Assembly (NCBI GenBank): GCA_036626215.1
Contig: JAZKSG010000003.1
Span: 1 to 58,601 of the forward strand
DNA length: 58,601 bases
Reading direction: 5' to 3'
From: JAZKSG01 sp036626215
GTDB taxonomy: Archaea > Thermoplasmatota > E2 > DHVEG-1
Part shown: in pieces, positions 24,099 through 32,704 of the stretch
Numbering within the stretch: the stretch's first letter is position 1
Layout of the letters: each line of letters starts with the position of its first letter
Position numbers and translations under genes: made by a program
The notes under the pieces: generated by a model
Databases searched by the model: none
The model's input: the letters and a program-made list of their open reading frames with translations, nothing else
Told to the model about the DNA's origin: nothing

Positions 24099-25262
24099 TT
24101 GATAGAAAAAATAAATGACAATATAACTCTTGTGGGAACCGCCCATATTTCAGAGAGTAGCGTAGAGGAAGTTAAAAAAACTATAGAAAACGAGAAACCT
24201 GATGTGGTAGCTGTAGAACTATGTGAACAAAGATATAAAGCTCTAACAGAAAAAAAGAAATGGGAAAATACATCCATATCAGAACTATTAAAATCTAACA
24301 AAGCGTTTCTAATGTTGGCTCAAATTTTTTTGTCATCAATTCAACGTAAGCTAGGTAAAGAACATGGGGTTGAACCTGGATCAGAGATGGTAGCTGCTAT
24401 AGAATCAGCAGATGAATACAGCTTGGGGATATTGTTAGCCGATCGAGATATTACTATAACTCTAAAGAGAGCCTGGCGGAAAATGGGTTTTCTCGAAAAA
24501 ATCCGGCTTGTGTGGGAGTTACTGAAAGCATTAGTAGGTTTCGAAGAAGAGGAGATAGAGGAGTTAGACCTTGAAGAGATAATGCAGGAAGACGTTATAA
24601 CTAGTATGATGGAGGAATTCAGTCGGATAGCGCCAAGTGTCAGTCAGGTATTAATAACGGAGAGAGATCAATATCTTGCTAAAAAAATTAGAGAAAAAGC
24701 AGAAGAAGGAAAAAAAGTTGTAGCGGTTATAGGGGCAGGACATGTAAAAGGCGTAAAAAAACAGTTACGACAAGTTGATGACACAACAAATCTATCTGAG
24801 TTAGAGCATATACCTAAAAAAAGATTCCATTTTTTAAAACACATTGGATATATTATCCCTGTAGCGTTCGCAGCTATAATAATCTATATATTTATAACTG
24901 GAAGCTGGGAGAGAGCAGCTAATGCTCTCCTCTGGTGGTTTCTAATCAATGGCGCTCTCTCTGCAGTTGGAACTATTATAGCCCGGGCACATCCAGCCTC
25001 TATAGCCACAGCTTTTTTAGCAGCACCTATCACAAGTCTCAACCCTGCCGTTGCAGCAGGATGGATCGCAGGATATGTAGAATACAAATTCCATAAACCA
25101 CGAGTAAAAGACTTCAAAAGTTTAAGTAAAATAGAGAATATGACAGAGTTTTTTCAGAACAAAGTCATAAAACTTTTACTCGTTGTATCTTTGGCTAACC
25201 TTGGAAGCATGATAGGGACTTTTATAGCATTACCCTACATTTTAAGCCTGGGTTTCACCTAA
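24099..25262 (+). CDS. TraB-family membrane protein
   Basis: A 387-aa protein. The N-terminal about 235 residues are a TraB/PrgY-type domain, with GTAHISESSVEEV, DVVAVELCEQRY and VIGAGHVKGV; these conserved GxxH and E motifs suggest metal-dependent hydrolase relatives of the Tiki/GumN clan. The rest has about four membrane helices. PrgY limits pheromone signalling in Enterococcus, but the archaeal role is unknown. The start is TTG 24099 with a GGAG ribosome-binding site at 24085-24088. It has its own transcript and is followed by an M50 peptidase gene on the same strand. Confidence 0.9.
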   Translation: MIEKINDNITLVGTAHISESSVEEVKKTIENEKPDVVAVELCEQRYKALTEKKKWENTSISELLKSNKAFLMLAQIFLSSIQRKLGKEHGVEPGSEMVAAIESADEYSLGILLADRDITITLKRAWRKMGFLEKIRLVWELLKALVGFEEEEIEELDLEEIMQEDVITSMMEEFSRIAPSVSQVLITERDQYLAKKIREKAEEGKKVVAVIGAGHVKGVKKQLRQVDDTTNLSELEHIPKKRFHFLKHIGYIIPVAFAAIIIYIFITGSWERAANALLWWFLINGALSAVGTIIARAHPASIATAFLAAPITSLNPAVAAGWIAGYVEYKFHKPRVKDFKSLSKIENMTEFFQNKVIKLLLVVSLANLGSMIGTFIALPYILSLGFT

Positions 25263-25347
25263 AACAAATTTTTTAAAACATTTTTTAAACCTAAAAACAT
25301 ATTCAACCTTAGATATCATAAAGAAAGATGGGTTGCAAACAAAGTTT

Positions 25348-26073
25348 ATGAATGAAAAAAAAGTCTACAAGGATTTCAAAGACATCCCACCTCGGGAATA
25401 CATGTATTTTCCAAAAGGAACCGTTGAACCAAGTAAACTCGGTAGCTTCAGCCTACAGGAGATACAACAGCTCACCATCTCTATAGTAGTGTTATCAACA
25501 GCGTTTACCTTTGCTTTAACGGGTAACAACTTATTGACCGGTTTAAACGAAGGTTTTAATCTATCAAAACTGCCTATAGGATTCGTGATGTGTCTAACTG
25601 GAGTAATTACTGCTTTCTTTTTTCATGAAATAGCTCATAAAATTGTAGCCCAGAGACACATGTTATGGTCAGAATACAGATGGTATCCAAAAGGACTTTC
25701 CGCCGCGTTGTTACTCGGCTTATTGACACCTATCGTATTTGCCTCGCCAGGTGCAGTAATGTTCCGCGGAGGATCAAGAACACATGAAACCGGGCAGATA
25801 GCTATGGCTGGTCCGTTAGCTAACATATTAACTGCGGGGGTGACATTGTTTCTATATCTGTTTGTATTTGTAGAAGACACTCTTTTAGGGCAGATAACCG
25901 GATTTATATGTTTTATAAATACAGTTATAGCGTTTTTCAACTTACTTCCGTTGGGTCCACTAGATGGAATAAAAATAATAAAATGGAACCCTACAGTCTG
26001 GGCTATTATGCTGATAGTTTCCACTGGTTTTCTAATGGTTGTATGGCCAAAAATATTTACAATAACGCTATAA
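25348..26073 (+). CDS. Site-2-protease-like M50 membrane metalloprotease
   Basis: A 241-aa integral membrane protein with about six hydrophobic segments. The zinc-binding HEIAH motif lies in FFHEIAHKIVAQ, and the third ligand region is NLLPLGPLDG near the C-terminus, the exact M50 arrangement. Such enzymes cleave substrates inside the membrane, often to release regulators. The substrate is unknown; the neighbouring surface-protein genes (convergent) are candidates only by position. ATG 25348 is used; TTG 25333 in frame is an alternative. Confidence 0.9.
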   Translation: MNEKKVYKDFKDIPPREYMYFPKGTVEPSKLGSFSLQEIQQLTISIVVLSTAFTFALTGNNLLTGLNEGFNLSKLPIGFVMCLTGVITAFFFHEIAHKIVAQRHMLWSEYRWYPKGLSAALLLGLLTPIVFASPGAVMFRGGSRTHETGQIAMAGPLANILTAGVTLFLYLFVFVEDTLLGQITGFICFINTVIAFFNLLPLGPLDGIKIIKWNPTVWAIMLIVSTGFLMVVWPKIFTITL

Positions 26074-26082
26074 AAACATGTT

Positions 26083-27591
26083 TTAGTACTTATTGAATCG
26101 TTCTCTCTGTTTTTGTTGTTCTCTAAGAATTCGTTCAATCGCTTTTTCTTTTTCACGTTTTTTATCTGATTTTTCTTCCTCCTTTTCAGATTCAGAGGTC
26201 TCCTCTTTTTCCTCGGTTTCTTCCTCCTCAGGTTCTTCTTTCTTCTCTTCTTCCGGCTCTTCCTCTTCTTCTGTTTCAGATGGAGGCTCTTCAACTTCTT
26301 CCTCTTCCTCTAACTCTTCAGATTCAAAAGTTGGTTCTTCTTCAGAAGTTTCTCTCTCTCCGATTGTCTCTTTGGTTTCTTCTTCCGCTGGTTTTTTGGA
26401 TAAAAACTCAGATATCCTACTTCTTTTTAACCATAGGAATGCTACAGCTAATAGAACAACAATTGTAGTCAAAGCTGTATTTACAATACTACCTGCAGAA
26501 ACATATACTCCTTCAGTAACCACCGACACTGTATTATTAAAAACTTTATCCTCCTGATAGACAGAGTAAGCACTAACTTTAATTGAATGAAGAGTTCCAG
26601 GATCATTAAATACTCTAGGGGTTCCAACAGTCACATAAACAGTTTTTTCTTCATATGGATCCAAAGTTACAGAGTTGGGTGCCGCTAAATCAAGATTACC
26701 CTCGTTTTCAGCTTCTACCTCAAAATTAAATGTATCTCTATGGCTACCTTTGTTTTTAATTTCGACAGGTATCTGTTTCATCTCATCTAAACCTAAACTA
26801 TATTTTTTTGTACTAGGTTTAACTTCTAAAAGATGAAAACGGTCTTCTCTAACAGTAAGATCAACATAAATACTTTCTTTATTAGTACCTTGTACATTTA
26901 GGAATGGTGTCCAAAAAGGCCATCCTACAGTAGCAAAATACAATTTTCCAGAAATTCCTTTTTGCATTTCAAACGCATTCTTAAGAAGATTATTTATAAC
27001 CTGGAATCGGGTAATATTTACCGTTAATGAAAACTGATCAGGAACCTCATAATCATCTGGAAACTGAGTTTCCAAGCGAAGATCCACCTTCATTTTTTTA
27101 CCATCTCCAGGTACTAAAATGTTATTTGGATAAAAATGATACTGTATAGCATCTTCAGGAATTCCTTCAGGTAGCTCGAGATCAAATGTATAATATTCCC
27201 TATCAGCTAAGGGCCACTTTGGTGGATTGGTCGTCCAATCGGTTTTATTTTCATTTAACATGCCTATTTCGATTACAGTATCATTAAGATATCTAAGATC
27301 AATATTGTTTGGAATAGCTTCAAAAAAAGCTGGCTCCTGAAGTCTAAAAATAATCCAAGGATATATTTTTGAAAGCATCATCGGCGACCCTATTCCGTTC
27401 TCCATCAACTTATAGGGAAAGCCAAATCTGAACATCATCAATGAATCAATTAATCTATTGGTTTCTGGATTATTTTCAACAGTAGTTTCTTCGGGATTTT
27501 CATCCTCAGGAGAAGCGGTAGTAGCTGGAACAAAAAAGTTGAAACATAATATCAACAGAATGATACATGTCAGAGCTTTTTTGTTAATCAT
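26083..27591 (-). CDS. Exported, membrane-anchored surface protein with acidic cytoplasmic tail
   Basis: A 502-aa protein with a signal peptide (about residues 1-26), a large beta-sandwich ectodomain and one membrane helix (about 378-398). The cytoplasmic tail of about 100 residues is almost entirely Glu/Lys/Ser. A late ectodomain part (VEIKNKGSHRDTFNFEVEA, then VTVGTP) resembles NEW3/CARDB-type beta domains that space surface proteins off the membrane. It overlaps the next gene by four bases, with a strong purine-rich Shine-Dalgarno. Its partners are probably the two related proteins upstream. Function unknown. Confidence 0.75.
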   Translation of the reverse strand: MINKKALTCIILLILCFNFFVPATTASPEDENPEETTVENNPETNRLIDSLMMFRFGFPYKLMENGIGSPMMLSKIYPWIIFRLQEPAFFEAIPNNIDLRYLNDTVIEIGMLNENKTDWTTNPPKWPLADREYYTFDLELPEGIPEDAIQYHFYPNNILVPGDGKKMKVDLRLETQFPDDYEVPDQFSLTVNITRFQVINNLLKNAFEMQKGISGKLYFATVGWPFWTPFLNVQGTNKESIYVDLTVREDRFHLLEVKPSTKKYSLGLDEMKQIPVEIKNKGSHRDTFNFEVEAENEGNLDLAAPNSVTLDPYEEKTVYVTVGTPRVFNDPGTLHSIKVSAYSVYQEDKVFNNTVSVVTEGVYVSAGSIVNTALTTIVVLLAVAFLWLKRSRISEFLSKKPAEEETKETIGERETSEEEPTFESEELEEEEEVEEPPSETEEEEEPEEEKKEEPEEEETEEKEETSESEKEEEKSDKKREKEKAIERILREQQKQRERFNKY

Positions 27592-28565
27592 TCTTCCCCC
27601 TCCTTACGTACAGTTTTGAATTTGATTTTCTTTCTATATCTGAATATCGAAATAACAGCTAATAGACCGAGCAGCAATGTAAAGGATCCAAAACCAGGTG
27701 TTGAGAATCCTTCACTCTGGACGATGAAGCTTAAGAAATAATCTTTTCCTTCCAGTGACTCATTTTTATAGTGGGAAGGGATCACTTTAACTTTGATTAT
27801 TCCTCTATCATTATGGAAACCAAAAGTCTTAGGGCCTCTTGCAGAGATAGTAACGTTTGATTCTAAGTCAACCTCTAAATCATCAGGTAGCTGTACTTTC
27901 CATCCTTCTGGTTTATCTACAACCATAAAAGAAATATCAGATATCGCATTACCTCTATTTTTAATATTTACCTCAAAATCAGCTATTTCACCGGCGACAA
28001 CCTTCTTCTTAGATTGTTTTGTATCTAATTCAAGCAGAGGGAGATAACCAGGGATAAATTGTATTTCATCAGTTATAGTCGCATTATTTATTGAACCAAT
28101 ACCGTTAACATCAACCTGAATTTTTATTGTTCCAACTGAAAGAGCATGTCCTCTTTCATTTATTGACAAAGCCAGCGAGGCATTATAGGTTGCGCCTCCT
28201 TTCTTAATATAGAACGTGGTTTTCTTTGGGGAAATAGTAGCAGTACAATAGTCTGGTTTTTCAACTATTTTTAAATCTACAAAAACACCTTCATCTTCAA
28301 GATAGGGCATCATTTCATCATCATAAGTACCAGAGACACTAAAATTCATGAAAATTGGAATGCTTTTACTTTGATCAACAGGCAACAGCAGATCATTAGC
28401 AACACTTTTATCATAACTGATTTTAACTATAGGTGTAAGTTCATAGGCATTACCTTTTTCAAAATCACCGATTGTAACAGCAGTTACAGAGCTAAAAGAA
28501 AAATTGAACAATATTAGAAGGAATAATATTAGGGAAATTAGTTGAACTTTTATATTAATCTTCAT
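27588..28565 (-). CDS. Exported surface protein with PGF-type C-terminus
   Basis: A 325-aa protein with a signal peptide (about residues 1-30), two beta-sandwich domains and a C-terminal FSTPGFGSFTLLLGLLAV helix followed by a RYRKKIK basic stretch. That is close to the PGF-CTERM signal recognised by archaeosortase A, although the tail is longer than usual. The domain around VVDKPEGWKVQLP is shared with the protein encoded at 28698-29690, so the two are paralogues. A GAGGT Shine-Dalgarno lies eight bases before the ATG. It is coupled to the 502-aa gene downstream. Confidence 0.75.
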   Translation of the reverse strand: MKINIKVQLISLILFLLILFNFSFSSVTAVTIGDFEKGNAYELTPIVKISYDKSVANDLLLPVDQSKSIPIFMNFSVSGTYDDEMMPYLEDEGVFVDLKIVEKPDYCTATISPKKTTFYIKKGGATYNASLALSINERGHALSVGTIKIQVDVNGIGSINNATITDEIQFIPGYLPLLELDTKQSKKKVVAGEIADFEVNIKNRGNAISDISFMVVDKPEGWKVQLPDDLEVDLESNVTISARGPKTFGFHNDRGIIKVKVIPSHYKNESLEGKDYFLSFIVQSEGFSTPGFGSFTLLLGLLAVISIFRYRKKIKFKTVRKEGEE

Positions 28566-28697
28566 TTTTGATACCTCTTGGTTGAATAAGATTCAATTCA
28601 ACGATAGATTGTATACTATATTTCTATATAGTTAGTATCCGGTGGCCAATATCCATAAAGGATAGAGAGAGGGTTTGAAAGTAAAAAAAGAGAAATA

Positions 28698-29690
28698 TTA
28701 GATTATATTTTTCTTCTTGAAGTACAGGAAGTAAAGCAAGACAGCTGCTATAGCTATGATTATCAACGTTACAACTATTGCAAGTTCTAAACCTGAACCT
28801 ACTGCGAAACCTCTACTCTCGATTTGGAACTGTTCTGAATAAGTTTTACCGGTCCATTCTGGGTTACCAGGTTCTCTAGCATATGTTGGAGTAACCTCGA
28901 GCTCTATGGTACCTACATCATAGTGATAACCAAAGGTTTGAGGAGGTTTAACGTTTACTGCTACAGAGGCAGTACTTTCACCATCATATTGTTTTGATCC
29001 AAGTGTCACAGTTGTAGGAACAGTTACAACCCAACCTTCTGGTTTGTCCACTACCTTCAAAGTAACTTCGGTTTCTCCATTACCTAAATTTTTAAGTTGA
29101 ATATCGAAATCTGCAGTGTCGTGCGGTGAAACTTGTTTATAATGGCTATCTGAAACGATGCTGATAGATGAGAGATATCCTGGATCAAAAGTAAAATCTT
29201 GTGTAATAGTCATTGGTTTAATGTTATATGCAACACCAATGTTTTTTTCTTTTAATTCAGCTACTATGGTACATTTTCCACTTCCAAAAGCAGGAGCGTT
29301 TTCGTTTACATCGATTTTAAGAACTGCAGTGACGGTATCTCCATTTAGGAGGGCTTTTGGTTGAACTACGTTTGTTTGGAATTCAGCAGTGAACCATTCT
29401 GCAGAAGATTTTGCACTTAAGTAGATTTCAACATTTTGACCTGCGAGTCTACTCTCGGCGGCAGATGCCCAGAATCCTGAAGTTGAGTAAGTTATATTTA
29501 TAGGCACCCTTCTGTCACCTGTTATAGGTTTTACTGGTTTCTGAAGTGCTGAACTTGAAGCTGTAATTTGAATTACAGAATCTATTTTTATTGGTCCAGC
29601 TGAGGCTGCAGGAACCATCGCTACAAATATACCTGAGAAAAGTATTGATATCATTAGGATGGCTTTGATGTTTTTCAGTTTTTTATTCAT
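28698..29690 (-). CDS. Exported surface protein, paralogue of the 325-aa neighbour
   Basis: A 330-aa protein with a signal peptide (about residues 1-31, ending AASA), a two-part beta ectodomain and a C-terminal membrane helix with a YFKKKNII tail. The VVDKPEGWVVTVP and PPQTFGYHYDVGTIELEV parts line up with VVDKPEGWKVQLP and PKTFGFHNDRGIIKVKV in the neighbour. I start at ATG 29690 rather than 29723 because GGTGAT just upstream can act as the Shine-Dalgarno. A strong TATA-rich upstream region suggests high expression. Possibly a cell-envelope component. Confidence 0.75.
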   Translation of the reverse strand: MNKKLKNIKAILMISILFSGIFVAMVPAASAGPIKIDSVIQITASSSALQKPVKPITGDRRVPINITYSTSGFWASAAESRLAGQNVEIYLSAKSSAEWFTAEFQTNVVQPKALLNGDTVTAVLKIDVNENAPAFGSGKCTIVAELKEKNIGVAYNIKPMTITQDFTFDPGYLSSISIVSDSHYKQVSPHDTADFDIQLKNLGNGETEVTLKVVDKPEGWVVTVPTTVTLGSKQYDGESTASVAVNVKPPQTFGYHYDVGTIELEVTPTYAREPGNPEWTGKTYSEQFQIESRGFAVGSGLELAIVVTLIIIAIAAVLLYFLYFKKKNII

Positions 29691-29721
29691 TTTTCTTATC
29701 ACCATTATTCTTTTTTTATTC

Positions 29722-29733
29722 AATATATATTTA
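29722..29733 (-). promoter_or_regulatory. TATA element of the surface-protein gene
   Basis: On the minus strand AATATATATTGA follows a run of A/T. It lies about 35 nt before ATG 29690 and predicts a very short leader. The 29724-29948 gap holds several further TATA-like stretches (for example near 29791-29818), so more than one start is possible. Confidence 0.4.
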
Positions 29734-29948
29734 TTTTTTTCTATTATTTAAAGATTGTTGTACATTTCTTTCTTTATACAATATCCATACAATATTTATA
29801 TATTTACTTCTTTATATAAAAGTTTTTGTTTTTTACAGAGCTTTTATTTATATACCTCAAAACTTTTTTACTATAACGACAAAAAAACAGATTCAGAATT
29901 AATTACAAAAAGTAGAAAAAGAAACGTTGAATAACAAAAAATCTAAGT

Positions 29949-30284
29949 TTATTCAACCATATCTATATCTGTATCGGTTTCAGATGTCTCTTCCTCTTCT
30001 TCAGATTCCTTACGAGTAGTAACCCTATCTGGGAAATGAGAAAGGATTACAATATCGCCAACGGAGTTAACCCATCTATATGGCACTGCTACATCAACAG
30101 TTCCCTCAACTAATGAAGGATTAGTATTAGTCACCAACAAACTGCTAACACATTTTTCATCAAGGTCAAGAAAAATATTTCTAACGTGTCCAACATATTT
30201 TCCTTCACGCGTATAAACTGGTAATTTCAGAAAATTTGTTATCTCTTCTTCATTAACGTTAGGGGTAGTGTTTTTTTCCATCAT
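29949..30284 (-). CDS. PRC-barrel domain protein
   Basis: A 111-aa protein with one PRC-barrel fold (about residues 18-85): FLKLPVYTREGKYVGHVRNI, LLVTNTNPS, VAVPYRWVNSVGDIVIL. The C-terminal 25 residues are acidic. In archaea such small proteins are linked to RNA metabolism and to cell division (CdpB-type), but which applies here is not clear. ATG 30284 is chosen because a TTTTAATATA TATA box (30305-30314, minus strand) predicts a transcript start right at this codon. Confidence 0.85.
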   Translation of the reverse strand: MMEKNTTPNVNEEEITNFLKLPVYTREGKYVGHVRNIFLDLDEKCVSSLLVTNTNPSLVEGTVDVAVPYRWVNSVGDIVILSHFPDRVTTRKESEEEEETSETDTDIDMVE

Positions 30285-30304
30285 GTAACCAAAATACATT
30301 TACC

Positions 30305-30314
30305 TATATTAAAA
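30305..30314 (-). promoter_or_regulatory. TATA box of PRC-barrel gene, predicted leaderless
   Basis: TTTTAATATA on the minus strand is centred about 26 nt before ATG 30284, so the mRNA should start at or next to the start codon. No Shine-Dalgarno is present, which agrees. Confidence 0.5.
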
Positions 30315-30383
30315 TGTGATGGTAAAATTAAAGGCGAAAACTCTTTTTTCCAGTATCTCTATGCATGTTTTAACTGAAAAAAT

Positions 30384-31535
30384 ATGAAAACAGAAAAGAA
30401 AATTAATCAGATAATAAACGATTTAAAAAAATATAAAAAGGAAGATTATTCTTTTTCCAGTGGGCGAATACTTGGCTCGATGTGTACAACACCTCTACCT
30501 ATTGGTAGAAAAGCATATCAGATGTTTTTAGAATCAAACCTTGGCGACCCAGAACTGTTTTTAGGATCTAAACAAATTGAAAACAAGTTGTTTGACTTTT
30601 ACGGTAAACTTCTACATGCACCTAAAAAATTTGCAGGCATCATCGGTAGCGGAGGAACAGAAAGCAACATTAACAGTATATGGATTGCTAAAACACTCTC
30701 TAAAAAAAGTAAAATTCTTGTGCCTGAAAGTGCTCATTTTTCGTTTGAGAAAATAGCTTCTCTGATGGATATAAAAACACAGATGATATCGTTGAATAGT
30801 GATTCCACCGTGGACGTTGAAGATTTAAAAGAAAAAATTGATAATAAGACTGCTGCGGTTGTAGGGATAGCTGGAACTACTGAACTTGGAGCTGTTGACC
30901 CTATACCGGATATGGGAGAAATATGCCAGGATTATAATGTATGCTTACATGTAGATGCTGCGTTTGGAGGATACGTCCTACCGTTTTTGAAAAAGATAGG
31001 ATACCAGGTTGACAATTTTGATTTTCAGGTTGATGGAGTTAGCAGTGTTTCTATAGATGCCCATAAGATGGGTTGTTCAGCTATACCCTTAGGTGTGTTG
31101 CTGGTTAAAAACAAGGAATGGTTGTCTAATATAAGCGTAGCTTCTGACTGCGTTAGCAGTGAAAAACAAATTGGTATTTTAGGTACGCGCTCTGCTGGCC
31201 CGGTAGCTTCTGCATATGCTATATCTGAATATCTTGGTTTTGAAGGATATCAAGACATCGTAGAAAATTGTATGAAAAATACTTTTTTTATAGAGGAAAA
31301 ACTAAGAGCTATGGGGCTAGAATTGGCATGTGGGCCTACCATGAATGTAATTGGAGTTAAAATGAAGAAACCTGACGAAATCGCTAAAAGGTTATCTGAG
31401 GAAGGTTGGAAAGTAAATATAATGGAAAGGATTTCTTGTCTGAGATTGGTTATTATGCCCCATATTGGTAGAGAAGATTTAGAGTTATTTGCAAAAGATT
31501 TTGAAAAAATATGTAGAGAGGAAGATGAGATATGA
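30384..31535 (+). CDS. mfnA: Tyrosine/aspartate decarboxylase MfnA
   Basis: A 383-aa PLP-dependent decarboxylase of the archaeal MfnA family. It makes tyramine for methanofuran in methanogens, or beta-alanine from aspartate for coenzyme A in others. The PLP Lys is in SIDAHKMG (about residue 229). The HVDAAFGGY motif (Asp contacting the pyridine N) is about 40 residues before it, and GSGGTESNI is the phosphate-binding part. In a non-methanogen the CoA role is more likely. It overlaps hpt by four bases. Confidence 0.92.
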   Translation: MKTEKKINQIINDLKKYKKEDYSFSSGRILGSMCTTPLPIGRKAYQMFLESNLGDPELFLGSKQIENKLFDFYGKLLHAPKKFAGIIGSGGTESNINSIWIAKTLSKKSKILVPESAHFSFEKIASLMDIKTQMISLNSDSTVDVEDLKEKIDNKTAAVVGIAGTTELGAVDPIPDMGEICQDYNVCLHVDAAFGGYVLPFLKKIGYQVDNFDFQVDGVSSVSIDAHKMGCSAIPLGVLLVKNKEWLSNISVASDCVSSEKQIGILGTRSAGPVASAYAISEYLGFEGYQDIVENCMKNTFFIEEKLRAMGLELACGPTMNVIGVKMKKPDEIAKRLSEEGWKVNIMERISCLRLVIMPHIGREDLELFAKDFEKICREEDEI

Positions 31536-32089
31536 ATAGGTTAGAAGAATCTTTGAAAGATGCCCCCGTAGTTAAAAAAGGTGAATATAGCTATGTTATA
31601 CATCCTATAACTGATGGTATACCTGAGATAAAACCAGATTTATTAGAAGAGGTAGGAGATGAGTTGTATAGGTTGATAAAAAACAAACCTAGTTTTGATA
31701 AAATTGTTACCTTGGAGGCTATGGGTATACCTCTTGCTTCTGTTTTATCTCTTAAAACAGGTAAACCTTTTACTATTATCCGTAAGAGAAGTTATGGTTT
31801 ACCCGAGGAGATAAGTGTGGAGCAGATGACTGGTTATTCAAAATCTAGGCTTTTCATCAATGGTTTGAAAAAAGATGATCGAGTTGTATTGGTTGACGAT
31901 GTGTTGAGTACAGGAGGTAGTCTAAGAGCGGTGCTGTCTGCTTTTAAAAAAATTGGTGTAAAAGTTGTAGGTGTTCTTATAGCGGTCAATAAGGGTAATG
32001 CCGCTGAAGATATCATAGAAGAGTTTGATGCAGATATAGATGTGCTTGTCGATATAGATGTTGTTGATGAGGAAGTTGTGATTAAATAG
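31532..32089 (+). CDS. hpt: Hypoxanthine/guanine phosphoribosyltransferase (archaeal Hpt)
   Basis: A 185-aa type I phosphoribosyltransferase that salvages purine bases with PRPP. The PRPP motif VVLVDDVLSTGG is at about residues 112-123. Full-length similarity to the archaeal Hpt/APRT-like family is clear from APVVKKGEYSYVIHPITDG, the EAMGIPLA motif and the ending VVDEEVVIK. It is translationally coupled to mfnA. Confidence 0.93.
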   Translation: MNRLEESLKDAPVVKKGEYSYVIHPITDGIPEIKPDLLEEVGDELYRLIKNKPSFDKIVTLEAMGIPLASVLSLKTGKPFTIIRKRSYGLPEEISVEQMTGYSKSRLFINGLKKDDRVVLVDDVLSTGGSLRAVLSAFKKIGVKVVGVLIAVNKGNAAEDIIEEFDADIDVLVDIDVVDEEVVIK

Positions 32090-32149
32090 TTATTAGTTTG
32101 TGGAAAAGTATTTCAAACCCTGGTTAGATAACAACAAAAGAAGAGTTAG

Positions 32150-32368
32150 ATGGAGTTGATTTGTAGAGATATGGTTAAAGTTGATCAACATAGTCACTGT
32201 AAAATTTGTGGGAAAGCTATACCTACTGAGGAGACTTTTTGTTCGAAAGATTGTGAAGAGCAATATCAGAATATGTATAAAAAACGTAAGATGCTGATCT
32301 ATGTGATGTATGGTTTGATTGTTTTTATATTAGCTGTCTTCGGAGTTTCTCTCTTAGGTGGAGGATAA
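32150..32368 (+). CDS. Small Zn-ribbon membrane protein (DUF2116-like)
   Basis: A 72-aa protein with a four-cysteine zinc ribbon (CKICGKAIPTEETFCSKDC, about residues 18-36) and a C-terminal membrane helix (about 50-68). This is the layout of archaeal DUF2116 proteins, widespread and unstudied. ATG 32171 (MVKVDQHSHC) is an alternative start. It stands alone 60 nt after hpt. The function is unknown; the ribbon probably faces the cytoplasm. Confidence 0.85.
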   Translation: MELICRDMVKVDQHSHCKICGKAIPTEETFCSKDCEEQYQNMYKKRKMLIYVMYGLIVFILAVFGVSLLGGG

Positions 32369-32383
32369 AAAAAGCAGATTTTT

Positions 32384-32545
32384 TTATTCAGAAAATTCTT
32401 CTTGTAGCTCAATAACCATTTCGGTTACAACGTCTTCAAAAACCTGGTTACGAAATTCTCTTCTGGTACCATCTGACATCAGTGCTCTGGCTACAAAATC
32501 TCGACCATCTTTAACTATCTCTATGTTACATACAGTTTGTTCCAT
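32384..32545 (-). CDS. Small HicB-like protein (53 aa), second copy
   Basis: A short minus-strand gene found by reading the gap between the Zn-ribbon gene and MEMO. The 53-aa product, MEQTVCNIEIVKDGRD onward, has strands (NIEIVK, FVARALMS, TRREFRN) and a final helix. It aligns with the 67-aa protein at 22766-22969 from its first residue (MEETLYSIEI), including the shared EF and helix pattern. A GAGGGGGT ribosome-binding sequence at 32562-32569 and a TATA-like AAATATAAATG at 32599-32609 lie upstream. Fold like HicB without a HicA partner. Function unknown. Confidence 0.7.
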   Translation of the reverse strand: MEQTVCNIEIVKDGRDFVARALMSDGTRREFRNQVFEDVVTEMVIELQEEFSE

Positions 32546-32704
32546 TTTTCTGTTTTTTTTACCCCCTCAATCTTGTCTATATTATTTACGTTTTACATTT
32601 ATATTTTTTGTGGACAAAAGTTTTAAAACTCTTTGCAAGCATTACTGCTGTGTAGATTGTAATTGTTTGTAATAAAAATCTAAATTGGGGTGAGGTTTTA
32701 ATCT

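Noticed and set aside
25635..26294. Lys/Arg-rich open frame on the minus strand
   Set aside because: It is out of frame with, and overlaps, the M50 protease gene and the acidic tail of the 502-aa surface protein. Its composition is a mirror of those genes.
32358..32672. Plus-strand 104-aa open frame in the gap before MEMO
   Set aside because: It has no ribosome-binding site and a low-complexity Ser/Phe composition. The minus-strand 53-aa frame in the same stretch has an SD, a TATA element and a paralogue, so it is the real gene.
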